Positions 46,104 through 58,807 are shown, counted from the stretch's first letter. The stretch is 64,000 nucleotides of DNA from Choanephora cucurbitarum (GCA_025331435.1 JAIWNI010000011.1:248001-312000); one strand, 5' to 3'. Program-made: numbers and translations. The notes: generated from the sequence alone by a model not told the origin.

Positions 46104-48641
46104 ATGGATCCACAAACATGTACAGTCATTTTGTTTAATCCAGCCAATCCTTTTCAAATAGAGGATAACGAATATGATGCAACATTTGAACTATTAGAAT
46201 CCACCTTTAGACACGGTAATTATAATAAGAATACAGCCTTTATCAAGATAATAACATCTGTTGTTAGTCCACAGAGAAACACATATTGATGCTTGTCTTA
46301 ACTATGTCAAGTTACTTCCTTCCTCATTGACTCTGTTGCTCATTGAGTTAGATGAAGACATGATGTCCAACAGACAGATCGAGATGATTAGTCAAACAGT
46401 CGATAAGATGCCTGATTCAATACCTGTTGTTGGTAATAACATACACTTGTTATTGTTGTTGTTACTGATATCTTTTTCTTTGTAGTCTGTTCTAACAATC
46501 AAGATTCACAGTTTATGTTGGACTGTATACAGGCAGGAGCAGCCGACTATTTACTACGACCACTAAGACCTGACGTGATTAAAACACTATTTTTGGTAAT
46601 TATTTTAACATACTAGTTTTTTTTTTTTTATTTGGATAATTGATGTTATCGATTTAGACATTACATCGTCGATTATCTACACCTCTCTATCAAGATCACC
46701 TTCTATCTTCTACTACCATCAGTACAGTTGTCTCTCTCACTACACCTACTTCACCTAAAGCAATGCCTAACCTACTTCAGAAAGAGTCACCGGTTTATAT
46801 ACCGGATCGAATGCAAGATCGAATAAAGTCACTTTATGCAAAAGATCAGAGGTAAAAAGATATGTTTGTGAATGATAGACAACTCATAAACGCTTTTGTT
46901 AGTTTTATCAAGAATATGATCGATAGTTACATTCCACTAAATGCCAATGTACCTAGCTATAAGCCATTATCAAAGTAAGTTCAACATGCTCCTTATTCGA
47001 AATTGTTCTCCTAACTTCATTTTACTCCCTATCACTTACAGTGATCACCAACAAGCACTGAGAAAGAGAGTGTCTGTCTGGGACTTTTCCCCGCTTGATT
47101 TGTCACATGAAGAATTGATCCATTGTGCTGTGATCATTATTTCACAAGTCTTTACTTTACCTCATGTCCCTGTGTTTACGACAGGTAAGCAAAGAATTTA
47201 AAAGCCTAGCTTGGACTGACTTGTTCTCTAGTCCAACTCTATGATTTTATCTCTGAACTCTCCAGTATCTATCATAATGAAAACCCATACCATAATTTTG
47301 CCCATGCAGTGGATGTTCTGCAATGTATATATTACTTTCTATGTCAGATGGGTCTCATCCCTCTGGCTGATGGTTCCCCTAACCTGTCACACTCGAAATC
47401 ATACCATATTCTTAGACCAAGCGATATCTTTGCCTTGTTTATTGCTGCTATAGGTCATGATACATCTCATCCAGGTGTAAATAATGCTTTTTTGGTACGT
47501 CGTTTCTTATTGCATTTATATAGCTAACTCTTGTGTTATAGATCAATACATCAGCACCACTTGCTTTATTGTACAATGATCATTCTGTCCTTGAAAGTTT
47601 CCATGCCATGACTCTATTTCAATTACTCAAGAAACATCGATTTGATCAAATCTTGGGAGGTACTAACTCAGTTCAATATATAGGTAAATACACACACACA
47701 TACACACACATAAAAGGTGGTGTTACTTACATTTTTAAAAAAGAGTTTCGAAAACTAGTGATCACTACCATTTTAGCTACCGATATGGCGTTACACAGTG
47801 ATTACGTGACTAAAATCAAGGAACAGAAAGAGAGATTGGTCGATAGTAATCCAAGTGAATGGGATGAACCTCGATGCCTTGAAGAACGATTGTTGTTCTG
47901 TAGTGGTCTTATTAAATGTGCTGATATCAGTAATGTGGTAAGTTTTGAATTGTTTTTTTTTTTTTTTGAATAACTCATTCTATTCAAAGGCACGTCCATT
48001 CTCAAGAGCCTATGAATGGGCACAAATCTTGGTAGAAGAATTTGCTTCTCAAGGTGATCTTGAACGTGAATTAGGCATGCCAGTATTGCCTATGAATGAT
48101 CGCAATCAGATCGTTCTAGAAGATTCACAGATTGGTTTCATTCGATTTGTAGCATTAGGCTTATTTGAGAGTGTCAGTGATTATATGCAAGGTAAGATGG
48201 GATTCATACTCTAAATGACAATACTAACTTGGGGAATTTTTAGAACTCTCATTTCCAGTGGATTATATCAAACAGAATTTATCTATCTGGGAAGATCGAA
48301 AGCGAGATCATATGCCACCCTATCGAGATCGACGACACAATGAAAACACACAATCGACCACAACCACTGTTGTAGGCAGTCATTACCCTAAAGATGATTC
48401 ATCTTCAAGTACAGAAGAAGAAGAAGATGATGATGATTATCATACTCAAGTAGCAGATGCTATTGGTGGTAAACCAGACTATAATTTACCGAAAATGCCT
48501 GCTGTTGCCATGACAAGTCTATCACACAACAGTAGCCCTATGTATCCTATGAAAGAGAATCAAGAGCTTGATCATATCAGTGACTGGCATCCAAGAGAAG
48601 ATAGTACAGGACCTGTGTACTGTCAATGTATCATTCAATAA
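46104..48641 (+). CDS. cyclic nucleotide phosphodiesterase with N-terminal receiver-like domain and CaaX end
   Basis: Class I (HD-type) 3',5'-cyclic nucleotide phosphodiesterase that lowers cAMP (or cGMP). Eleven exons: 46104-46215, 46268-46432, 46486-46595, 46658-46851, 46903-46974, 47042-47184, 47232-47494, 47542-47683, 47744-47937, 47990-48191, 48244-48641, giving 664 aa. Residues about 5-135 resemble a response-regulator receiver (AGAADYLLRPLRPDVIKTLF). At the phosphoacceptor position the residue is E64 (LLIELDED), and the conserved Lys is R116, so it is probably a pseudo-receiver as in PDE8. The catalytic domain has NPYHNFAHAVDVLQ (about 286), GHDTSHPGVNNAFL (about 341), ILATDMALH and IKCADISN, all metal- or substrate-binding sites. 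The C-terminus is CIIQ, a CaaX box predicting prenylation and membrane location. Confidence 0.93.
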
Positions 48642-49516
48642 TAACCTCATATAGATTGTATATTTAGAAAACTGTTATAATATCCCCCCCCCCTTTTATT
48701 TTTTTTACATTCTTTTTTAGTTGCACTTTCGTTTTCCCCCCTTCTTTTTTTATATATATATATATGTACACCCAACTTCATTCTATCTATACACACCTCT
48801 TTTCTTTTTTATGTATTATTATAATGTTTAAAATTCTTTTTTTATATTAAAATCATCTTCTTTATATTATTTTGATTGGTACAAATCCAATGAACCAATC
48901 AAACTCGACTTCATAGAGTCAACTGATGAGCCACAACAGACAGAATCGGGGGCATTGTATTCAATCGGCGCTTTAAAATGAAACCAAAATGAAACTCCAA
49001 TGACTCTCTTTTTAAAGGGAGAGACGATGAGTGGATTGAACAAATCAGAATGCTCATATCTTTTTTTTTTAATGAAACTAAAAACAGAAGAAAAAAAAAA
49101 TAAGCTTAAAAGAGAGAAACTTTATTCTGAAATCATCAGATGATGTACTTTCTATCCCGAAAAATGGGTTTGATTCTTAAAGAGATGACATTAAAACCAT
49201 GTGTGTTTAATACAGACAGGGTCTCAGAGATAAGTGACATTTGATTGTTGAAAGACAGACTTAGTTTATGTCATGAAGCAATAGCATACTATCTGTGTGT
49301 CTCATTACTCAAATGATACACTTTGAGAAAGGTTCTATCTATGCACTGCAAAAAAAAAAAAGATAGATAGATATTGTGCCTGAAAGAAGGCACTCTCTGA
49401 TTGGTCAATATTGCCTACGTAAACAAGAAAAAAGAAATTCCCCGCTTGTAACAAACACGTGTGTTGTTATTATTTTCTTTTCTCTCTTTTTTTTTTTCAA
49501 TATATATATATATACA
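48642..49516. other. intergenic region
   Basis: A C10 run at 48684-48693 lies 42 bases past the phosphodiesterase stop. TA-repeats occur at about 48752-48764 and just before the EB1 start (49499-49514). No gene is seen. Confidence 0.5.
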
Positions 49517-50589
49517 ATGGGTGAATCTCGTACTGAATTGTTGGCTTGGTTAAACGAATTACTTCAGACGAGATATACCAAGATTGAACAAGCAGGCACA
49601 GGTAAAAAAAAAGACAATCGAACTCATCATAGAATCACATTAAACAGAATAAACTAGGTGCTGCCTACTGTCAGATCTTTGATTCTATCTATGGTATGTC
49701 TAAAAGTTGAGGGATGGTAACAGTCACTAAGGAGACAAGTATAGGTGATGTGCCTGTTAGCAAAGTCAAGTTTGAAGCCAAGCTTGAATATGAATATGTC
49801 AATAATTACAAGATTCTACAGAATGTATTCAAGAAGCACAAGTAAGTGTTTTTGCTCTCTTGTCATGAACTTGACTGACCCTCTGTTTATTGAATAGAGT
49901 AGACAAGGTAAAAGAAATGACATGGATAGGCTTTTGTATGTTATTCACTCTGTGTAGATTGTGCCTGTTGATCGTTTGATCAAATGTAAACTTCAAGACA
50001 ATCTTGAATTTATGCAATGGGTAAAGAGATTCTGGGATCAAAATTATCCTGGGGGTGAATATGATGCACTTGCCCGTCGTAAGGGAGGTGCTCCCAGTGC
50101 TGCCAGTACTCGTTCCTCTACCACCAGCACAGTCAGTTCTGGTAGAGTGAGTTCAGCAAGTAAAAAGGCTACCAAGACACCAGGTAAAAATTCTTTTTTA
50201 AAAGCATATACAGTACTAAACAATCCACTTTAGCTGCCCGTAGTGCCAGTCGAGGGGGTCGTACCAGTGTATTAGATAACCACTCAGCCTCAATGATTAT
50301 CGATCTCAACAAACAGATATCTGAATTGAAATTGACTGTGGATGGTCTTGAAAAGGAACGTGACTTTTACTTTAACAAGTTAAGAGAGATTGAGATTGAT
50401 GTTCAAGAGAACATGGAACAACTCGAGATTACCTGTGCCGAGACCGAAAGAAATCCTGAAGAACATGAAGCATTCCCTGTCTTACAGAGTATTCAGACTA
50501 TTCTCTACAGTACAGAAGAAGGCTTTGAAGTTCCTCCTGAAGATGAAGAAGCAAAGGAAGCCTTAGAATATGATGATGAAACCTTTTAG
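49517..50589 (+). CDS. BIM1: EB1-family microtubule plus-end tracking protein
   Basis: Autonomous plus-end tracker that recruits other tip proteins. Exons are 49517-49601, 49658-49693, 49745-49841, 49898-49907, 49958-50183 and 50234-50589, giving 269 aa. An N-terminal calponin-homology domain runs from RTELLAWLNELLQTRYTKIE to MQWVKRFWDQNYPGGEYDAL (about residue 130). A Ser/Thr-rich basic linker follows. The C-terminal EB homology coiled coil contains LTVDGLEKERDFYFNKLREI, the hydrophobic FYF hook that binds SxIP partners. The end DDETF is the acidic-aromatic tail recognised by CAP-Gly proteins, here with Phe in place of the usual Tyr. The fourth exon is only 10 bases and encodes the last base of a codon plus VDK; it is needed to keep frame and sequence (KKHKVDKIVPVDRL). 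Confidence 0.95.
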
Positions 50590-50679
50590 ATGATTCCCCC
50601 CCTCCAATTTCTTTTAATATATAAAACAAGCGTTTCATAAAAGTGTTATTATTAAGGTATATAAATCATTTTTTTTTTT

Positions 50680-52721
50680 TTAGTCAGAAATACTGCCAGA
50701 ATCCGAATTAGAATCAGATGAACTATCAGAATCACTTTCACTAGATGAATTATTGTCTAATACAATTTTATGAGAATTTGTTTACAAATTACACCCCCCT
50801 AAAACTTACCACTGTTAAACTTCTCTAATGTCTTTTCTAATTCACGAATCTTTCTGTTTGTATCTCTTTCTGAATAATGTGTTCTTGATCTTTTAGATGG
50901 TGGTGAACCATCTTTGTATAGACTTTCACCAGTAACAAACTCATGCAGCCTGTGCAAAGTACGTCTATCCAATGAATCAATATCCAACACAATCTCTTCT
51001 TGTCCTTGCTATAGAAAATGTTAATTCTCCTATTTGTTCTAATCTCTATCACACTTACCCCATTTAGATTGGGCATGGAACTCTGAATGATATTGACAAC
51101 TGTATTCAGACTATCACCCTGTAGATTGTTGATACGTTCACTTAAATCCTTCTTTTGATCAAAGGTAAACTCAGGCAGTTCTTCTGATGTATGCTTGGAT
51201 GGCTTTGGTTCTCGCTTCTTGATTCGTTTTCTCTTTTCCTTTGGAGCCTGTTTCTTTTCCTTGCTAGCCTTACTAGGACGTGGAGCTGGTTTATCTTGCT
51301 TTTTTTTCTTTTGAGATTTAATAGATGCAATCTGTTGAGAGATAGTAGCAATATGACGCTCTAATTCTGCAATCTTCTCATCTCGTTCTATCATCAAAGT
51401 CAGTAGGCTTCTTTATTTAAAGGTAGTATTTTACCATCTTCATCTGATTCTACTGTCTCTGCAAATTCTTCTTCATTGGCCTCATCTACCATAGGTGTAT
51501 GAACAGGTGTTGAAGGTCTCTGAGCCCATTTCTCATCAAACACTTTTTCCAATTGATGGGCCATTTTACAGACAGGTAGATTAGGGGGATTATAGACATG
51601 ACAGTTATTGAACATCAGGCGAATGTCATGTTCAAACTGTTCAGGTGTCTCATAATCACCCTCTTCTAATTTACGCTCCACAGTCGATAGATCCATAGGG
51701 TGTTTGATGATCTTGACATAGTCTGGAATGTTGAGGGCCACTACATCCACAGGCTGTAAAAAGGGGAAATTGATGTCTCTGTATTTCGTCTTTTTCAGTT
51801 CTCTCAGTGTCTGTGCACAAAACTTCATCTGTAGATCGTTCTTTCGAGAATGATTGTTGCGTCTCTTGGTGATGGGTTCAGGATAATCCTTGGAGGGAGG
51901 AGGGTGAATCTCTCGTTTGGGTCGACCATCTTCAGAGATACGACGCGAGAGTGTATTGAAACTGGTAGGTATACTGGGCTTACTTGGTTTTCTCTTTTTC
52001 ACAGTTTTTGGTTCAACATCATCTAGCCTATCAGGTGAACTAGGTGTGGCCTATAAGGAAAGGATCAGTTCTCTCATTCTCTTAAAAGGACTGTTATCTT
52101 ACTCCTCTTGAAGGTGGCATCTGCCTTAAACTCTTTTCAAAGGCTGTTTCTACATTCTGACAGAGCATAGAGACCATGGCTTCAGGGCCATTGAATTTAT
52201 AACAGTTGTTGAAGACCAAGCGAATATCACGAATAAAGTCATCTACATGCTCGTATTCTCCAGCATTTAACTTTTGATCTACTGTCGTGAGGTCCATAGG
52301 GTGTTTGATGACCTTTGGATAGTCAGGAATGTTGAGTTTGATATGGTCGACAGGATGAAGGAATGGAGCAGCATCTCTGTGTTTCTTTAGGTTTCTCATG
52401 ATAGCACCACAGTATTTTATCTGATCGCGTGTCATGTTGGTCTTACTTCCAGGTGGAATGGAAGGTGAAGGTGATTGGGTTCTTGACTATGATAGTGTCA
52501 GTCTTTGTTGTTGTTGTTTAGTGTTATCTTACCTGTTTCTTGATACCTTTACCACGGTCTAATAATGATGTGTCCTTTAATACTCTAGGCTTATGGGTAG
52601 TATCAATCTCTTCAAACTCTTCTTGCCTTTGTAAAGAAGATATATAAGTTTTACAGATAACTGAACGCGTCAAAATACATTACACTTGTTGCTTTACTAC
52701 TGGCTCATGATCCACGTCCAT
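50680..52721 (-). CDS. BDF1: BET double-bromodomain protein
   Basis: Binds acetylated histone H4 and links chromatin to TFIID-type transcription, like yeast Bdf1. Minus-strand exons are 52684-52721, 52533-52626, 52103-52486, 51435-52050, 51059-51387, 50810-51008 and 50680-50756, giving 578 aa. Bromodomain 1 (about residues 65-165) has FLHPVDHIKLNIPDYPKVIK and acetyl-lysine Asn in VFNNCYKFNGP. Bromodomain 2 (about 235-345) has FLQPVDVVALNIPDYVKIIK and MFNNCHVYNPP. A coiled coil and Lys-rich linker follow. The NET domain (about 430-510) reads FDQKKDLSERINNLQGDSL then IQSSMPNLNG. A C-terminal Ser/Asp/Glu tail ends SISD. The first exon encodes only 12 residues. It is convergent with EB1, 90 bases apart. 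Confidence 0.95.
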
Positions 52722-54742
52722 TCTTTTTTATTATAAAGTAACCAGGGTAAAATTCAACATCAGATGAGTTTTGGCTGCATTTTCATTTACCTTTTGATCA
52801 CTTGATTCTGATAGGTTAAAAAAAAAAAAAAAGGGAAAAAAGAATTTAAGAAAAAATAAAAAAAAAAAAAAAATTAAAACTGATTTTTTATCTATCTTCA
52901 GACTGTGACTTGTATTGGGGATTAAATTGTTCTATTGGATTCCCCCCGCCTACACTTGAAGTTGACAGCTTACAATGACGCGATAGTTAAATAGAGAAAG
53001 AGGCTTCTTTATCATTGCGTCACTCTCTTTACTTTAGGACATACGAATTTTTTTTTAATAGGGTAAAAGTCATTTATTATAAAAAAAAAAGATAGACATA
53101 ACAAAAAAGAAAAGAGATCTATTGAAAAAAAGAAAATTAGTCTATGATTATAAAAAAAAAACAGAAAATCAAAAAAAAGGGAAAACCTCATCGATCTTGG
53201 TGATAATTATTAGCTTCATTATCTCTCAGAAGTAGCAAATATTTCTATAATCCTTGGTGTCCCCTTTTTTTCTTGATTTCATATGTATATATTTACCTTT
53301 TCAGTGTTGATATGTATTCATTGTTTAAAAAGTGAAAAAAAGAAAGAAAAAAAAAAGAAACAAAAGTGAAAAAAGTAGTAACATTTTAAGCTTCCCTTTT
53401 ATAGCTTGCGATAGAATGAAATGAATGAATGAATGAATGAGAGAAAAAAAAATTTTTTTTTTCATCTTCTCAACAGGACTGCTAATAAGGACTGCTGTTG
53501 CCTTTTTTGGGCTGTGTCTTTAACTTTTGGAAGCCTATCTTCAGATAGAATGATGCTTGTTTAGATGAGAGGAGACTATAAGAGAGACATGCATTAGGAT
53601 AGAATGTCTTGTGTGCTTGCAAGTTAAATAGATTGAACTGTAAATCTATAGAAAGAAAGCGAGTGATGGATAGATAGCATCACTTTGTTTGATACTAAAC
53701 CAGACTTTGATGTCATTTGTACTCTCAAATTGACAGTGATGTAGGCATTCATTGGGTTAGCCAACATTCAATACGTGTCATACAAGTGATTTCTTATTTT
53801 AAATATGTTACAGATCATCTATAGAAAAACCTACTAAGCCAATGACTTCTATAAAGAGAGAGTAAATCCTATGAATTCAACATACACTCGGTCAGTAAAG
53901 GTTTATTCTAAACAAGATGTCTCTTCAGAACAATAGCTTGTTTCAGCTATTCTACCCTCTCTCTTTAGATACACACTTGTATCAAATTGTTTCATGTCTT
54001 GTAACTAAATAACTATGTAAGTTGCATAACACTTGGCCTGCATTAATTTCTTGTACCTCCTCTGGCTTATTTTGATGTCAAGTAACACAAACGCAATGTA
54101 TATAATTTCACCATGTTTGAAATTAAGCCAATCAAAATGATTATTGAGTTTAAATTAACAAGCCATCTCATGCATTTCTAATCTGAAGGAGGAGGGGGGG
54201 GAGCATGATAAAGTTGAATCAGAAGAAATCTTGCTTTGTTCCTCCTAAGCCTTTCATTTTCCCTTTTTTTCTTGATTTGCAAATAAATGACATTCAACAG
54301 CACCATATACAACACTCTTTCTACTATGACTTCTTCTGTGTCTATATGAAAGAAAAGAACGTTTGAGTTTATAGCCAGTCACACTAGTCAATCAAGGCTC
54401 AAGCGTATTTGAAGCATTGATTGGTCAATCCTTTTTTCTTGCTTTAATTTTTTTTTGTGTGTGTAATGCTTGGTTTCTATTATTATTCTTCTCTTTTTCT
54501 CTCTCTCTTTTTTTTTTTCCTTCTCTCTCTCTCTTTTCCTTTTTTTTTAACGCTTGATTTTAAGCTCATAAGCCTGTCTGCATAAAAATAAAAAGGAAAA
54601 AAAAAAAGTAAGAAAGTCTAAAATAAGCTATTCTTATTGAAAAGACACTCTAGAGTAAATCCCTCCCCCTTCTCTCTAAAAGAAATTAAAGACAGCCAAC
54701 TACCTTATAATAGCATTAAAAAAAAAAAAGAAAATTATTACT
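52722..54742. other. 2-kb divergent intergenic region
   Basis: Lies between the BET and Rua1-type genes, which are transcribed away from each other. It is rich in A and T runs, with a GAAT tandem repeat near 53420-53440, a G8 run near 54193, and long CT tracts at 54480-54545 close to the Rua1-type gene. No gene or RNA is recognised. The size suggests an extended promoter for the regulator at 54743. Confidence 0.5.
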
Positions 54743-56787
54743 ATGGATATTCAAGGCTATATTCCACCTAATACAACAACAGAAGACCGTACTGTCCTAC
54801 CTTATAAAGAAGTGTCATCATCCGATCGTCTTAACTTGCCATCTACATCAGACTATAAACCAACCCTACACACCATCTTGCCTACTGTCATGGAGGAAGA
54901 GTACAATACAAACAGTCAAGCTACCTCTCCTTCTCCCCCTGTTGCTCCTTCTGACTTGAACTACAGTGAACCTCTACAGGAAAAAGAAGAAGAAGAAGAA
55001 ATGATACTGGAACTAGACGAGTTAGACCAACCTATGGAAGATGAAGACTATGACTATGAAGAAAGCAGTAATAGTAGTAACAGTAGTCATCGAGGATTGA
55101 ATCCTGCTCTCTTGTTAAATAGATATGATAAGCGTAAAAGTAGCCCTGCCATTCTAGGCTTACCATTTGGTCTAAAGCATGAAGCTCAATTAAGCCTACA
55201 TCTCTCACAACAAAGAAATTCAATTGAAGCAGCCATGTTATTAGCCAATTTTAACAAACTCATGGCCTTTCCAAAGACAAATGAACCTGAGCATAAAGGT
55301 AAAAAAAAAAAAAAAAAGGAGAATTAAATTATGCGCATAAAAAAAATTTTTTTTTTTTATTATTTTTGATTTTGCGCTAAATTAAATTTTAGTGACGCAC
55401 ACACAACAACAACAATGGCAAGATGATATGTCAATTCCTTCACACAACAAGACTTCTTGGGACAAATTACCTGCAGAAACAAACCGTCGTCATTCTTATG
55501 ATGTCAATATGAGTTGGCAGACCATGCCTGAATCTTTTCTGGAAAGACCTGATCTTCTGAATATGCAATCATCCACCAATTCAATCAACGCCACTCATAC
55601 TTCCGTTGACCATCGCATCAGCTATCCTTCTGCTGATCAGAAACAAGAGCCATCTCAATTTTATCCTACACCTACCAAAGTAAGCTGGAGTCATGATGAT
55701 CTACACACACCACCTCATTCATTACCACCCCATCCCCACCATATGCCTCATCTTCCACCTACTCATCCCTATAGCAGTAGCACAAACAGTGTTGAATACA
55801 CCCATCACCCTATCTCACCCCGTGGTCGAATGTATCATCCCAACCTCAGTTCTCCTCTTGTGCCTCATACCTATCCTCGGTATCCTCAAGAACATCACCC
55901 TCTTCACCCAGGTATGCCTGTTCTCCATCCATTGGCTCGTCAACCTGACATGAAGCGTGATATTGATCCTCACCCATCTTCATCTTATTATTCCTATCAG
56001 TTTCCACCTCAACATCCTATTCAACAACAACAACAACAGAGATACTTTTACCCTGCCAATGGTAAATTACCATTACCTTCTCAACCTCTATTAGATCCTC
56101 AACAACCTCAACATATGATTCAACCACCTCAACAACAAATGCATCATCCACCACCCATTCTTGCTAAACCAAAGAGAAAGAAGCAAAAGGCAGTCCATAC
56201 AGAAGACTATGAAGAGATCTTGGAAGAAGAGACAAATGAAGAAGATTATCCTGAAATGTCAACGCGTGATATTGAGGCAGCAAGGACTGATCCTGAAGCA
56301 AGGCCACGTAAACAGAAGCTTCGATTTGCAGGTGATAAATATACACCTCAATGGGTGCGATATAATGGTCAATCGAAAGAAGGTTTATGTGATACATGTA
56401 AACCTGGTAAATGGTTACAATTGAAGAACAGTGCTTATTGGTAACTACACCATGTCACACATATATATATAGAATCTCATTATTATTATTATGATTATAA
56501 GGTATCACAAACAATTCTTTCATGGTATCTCTTCTGTCTCTGGTAAAGAGTTTGTTCAACCATTAGAGACACGTTGGGTAGATCAAGATTTGGTAGAGGG
56601 ATTATGTCACCAATGTCATACATGGGTTGCTGTCAGTAATGTAAAGAGAAAGAACAGTGTACTTTGGTATCGACATGCACATAAGGTAAGGCTTCTTTAA
56701 AGAGTATATTCATACTTGGTGTTCATTCTCTTTCTATAGTGTCATGTTTATCATAAACCAAAGCCTAATGTACCTAAAAAGCGATAA
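54743..56787 (+). CDS. Rua1 C-terminal-domain transcription regulator
   Basis: Exons are 54743-55298, 55393-56440, 56502-56685 and 56740-56787, giving 611 aa. The N-terminal 490 residues are low complexity, with acidic stretches (EEEEEMILELDEL), His/Pro-rich and Gln-rich segments, as in transcription factors. The C-terminal 115 residues match the Rua1_C domain: FAGDKYTPQWVRYNGQSKEG, LCDTCKPGKWLQLKNSAYWY, HKQFFHGISSVSGKEF, PLETRW, LCHQCHTWVAV and LWYRHAHKCHVYHKP. The spaced Cys/His pairs suggest zinc binding. In Ustilago, Rua1 switches on the ustilagic acid glycolipid cluster; the target here is unknown. The exon junctions fall within the conserved domain and restore it in full. Confidence 0.88.
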
Positions 56788-57236
56788 AATTTTATTCTAT
56801 AGAATCCTATTCCTTTTTTATTATTATTATATATGACAACCTCTCCTCCCCCTATCTATTTAAGAGAAAAAAAAACAATTCATCTATACACCCACACATA
56901 TATGCATACGCCCTCTTTTCTTTTTTTCCCCATTTTTTTAATTTTTTTTTTTTTTTTAGTCAGTTGTAAATATATATATATATAAAAATGCCAAATTCTT
57001 ATTTCATGCAGTCATTTCCTATATTTATCCATTTAACCCGAGGAGTACCATTCAACACGTTTCCTTATTGTGTCACACTTTTTTTAAAATTCATTCAGGG
57101 TCTTGAAGAAAATTTGTATATATTTCTTAAAACATAATAATGTAAATATAGTTTGGCATACAATAAAGAAAGGGGGGGGGATACATAAAATGGTATGATA
57201 AAAAAATAAAAGGGGCATAAGAATAAACATAGATTT
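56788..57236. other. convergent 3-prime intergenic region
   Basis: T16 and TA-repeat tracts at about 56941-56983. A G9 run at 57172-57180 reads as C9 on the sense strand of the homeodomain gene, 56 bases past its stop. CAATAAAG at about 57161 may be the distal polyadenylation signal of the plus-strand gene. No gene is seen. Confidence 0.5.
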
Positions 57237-57716
57237 CTATAAAACTGAACTTGAGGTACGTTCTTTTGTACGAATGGCTTGACGTCTGTTCTGGAACCAG
57301 ATCTGTACCGTACGCGGACTCATGCCTAACTGTCTTCCTAGTTCTGCTCTGAGTTGAGTAGAGGGAAAGAAGGTCTTTTCGAATACTCTGTTCAACACAT
57401 CCAATTGTTTAGTGGATGCTCTTCTTCTCTTGGCCTTGATGGGTGGTGAATGGTACGATGTGATTGGAGAAGAACAAGAAGAAGATGAACAAGAGGAGGA
57501 TGTGGATCTGCGTCTATGATAGAATTCTTGTTCAATCAGCTGTTTCTCTTTCAAATTGGATTTTTTAAAGTGATCATTCAGGTGTTGATTGTAGTTGATA
57601 TCAGTCCATAGATCATGCTTATCAGATGGACAGAGTAAATAGGATATATTGAGCACAGAAGGTCTATTGGTTTCCTTTGTGGCTGTATCAGTTAACATAT
57701 TACGTATAGAGAGCAT
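57237..57716 (-). CDS. small homeodomain transcription factor
   Basis: A single-exon gene of 159 aa starting at the ATG at 57716; the frame is open further upstream only from non-ATG codons. A Ser/Cys-rich linker (SSSCSSSSCSS) precedes a C-terminal homeodomain at about residues 93-150: KAKRRRASTKQLDVLNRVFE, KTFFPSTQLRAELGRQLGMS, then the recognition helix PRTVQIWFQNRRQAIRTKER. The WFQNRR core is intact, with no three-residue TALE insertion, so it is a typical 60-residue homeodomain. DNA-binding at TAAT-type sites is expected. No mating-locus genes are nearby. The role is unknown. Confidence 0.93.
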   Translation of the reverse strand: MLSIRNMLTDTATKETNRPSVLNISYLLCPSDKHDLWTDINYNQHLNDHFKKSNLKEKQLIEQEFYHRRRSTSSSCSSSSCSSPITSYHSPPIKAKRRRASTKQLDVLNRVFEKTFFPSTQLRAELGRQLGMSPRTVQIWFQNRRQAIRTKERTSSSVL

Positions 57717-58807
57717 GGTTAAAGAAAAGATAGATTTAAAAAAGAACAAGATTTGCTTTTTTTTTTATATATGGTGAGATGAAGAATAGGCTTGAGTAAT
57801 AAGGTTTCTGCTGATTCCCATTTATATACTCAAGACATATTAGAAACTGTCATTTTAGAATAGTTTGAACCCTAAGCTTCGGCACCCTTTTTTTTTGTTA
57901 ATAAAACTGTATTAATTACTTTGTTGTACAACTTGGTTGCTGTCAAAATGTAAGCTACACTCTCATCTTCATTTAAACTCAAATCAATGAATCTTTTGGA
58001 GACCATTCAAATGGTCAATTGACATATTAGGTCAATTGGATAATCTACAGAGAGAGAGGGGAAAGGATAATAGGCTGATTCAATTGGCCTAAATGAAATA
58101 AACAGTATCCTATTATGGTAGTCTATTCACATGCAATCACCATCCGACATTGTTTGTTAAAGAAGAGGGGGAAAAAAGGAGAAAAGATATGCCCTATATG
58201 ATTACAAAATCCATTTTAATTGTCCCGTAAATGAAACGCTACATCACTCTAGTGGAGTTGAATAAATAACATATTGCCATTTATGGACATTCTTTGTTTG
58301 AAAGCAATTTTATCCATTTAATTAACTTGTGAGCTATCGGGGTTTATCATTTCTTTTATTTTCTTAAAGAAAAAAGAGAGAGAGAATTGAGTTAGTCTAT
58401 AAGATAGTCAGTCAAATCCCTATCTATCTAAAAAAAAAAGAAAAAGAGAGAAAGAAAGAAAGAAAAAGAAATGAATTGACTTGATGATCTTATTCTCAGG
58501 CTCCTACTTATTTAAGAGAAACCTGATTGTTTGCCCATTTAAGTAACTCGGATCTAACTATTTCCTTTTAATTGCCCAGACACGAGTTTTTCTTCAAAAA
58601 GTGAAAATTGGAGTTCTTCTGAAAATCTATATCCTCATTTGGGATGTTCACTCTAAACAATTGTTGTCAAACAATAAGAGAGAGGATAATGCGTCGTACA
58701 TCAATTTGTCAACAATTTTCATTTGATAGTTTGTACCACTTTCACATTGTCAACATTTGTATAGAGTAAAAAAAAATTTTTTTTTTATTTTTCCTTTATT
58801 CACTCCT
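57717..58807. other. divergent intergenic region with repeated TCAATTG boxes
   Basis: Upstream of both the homeodomain gene and the gene at 58808. Three boxes, GGTCAATTGA (58013), GGTCAATTGG (58030) and ATTCAATTGG (58078), lie within 80 bases. GAAAG repeats occur at about 58438-58470. No gene is seen. Confidence 0.5.
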
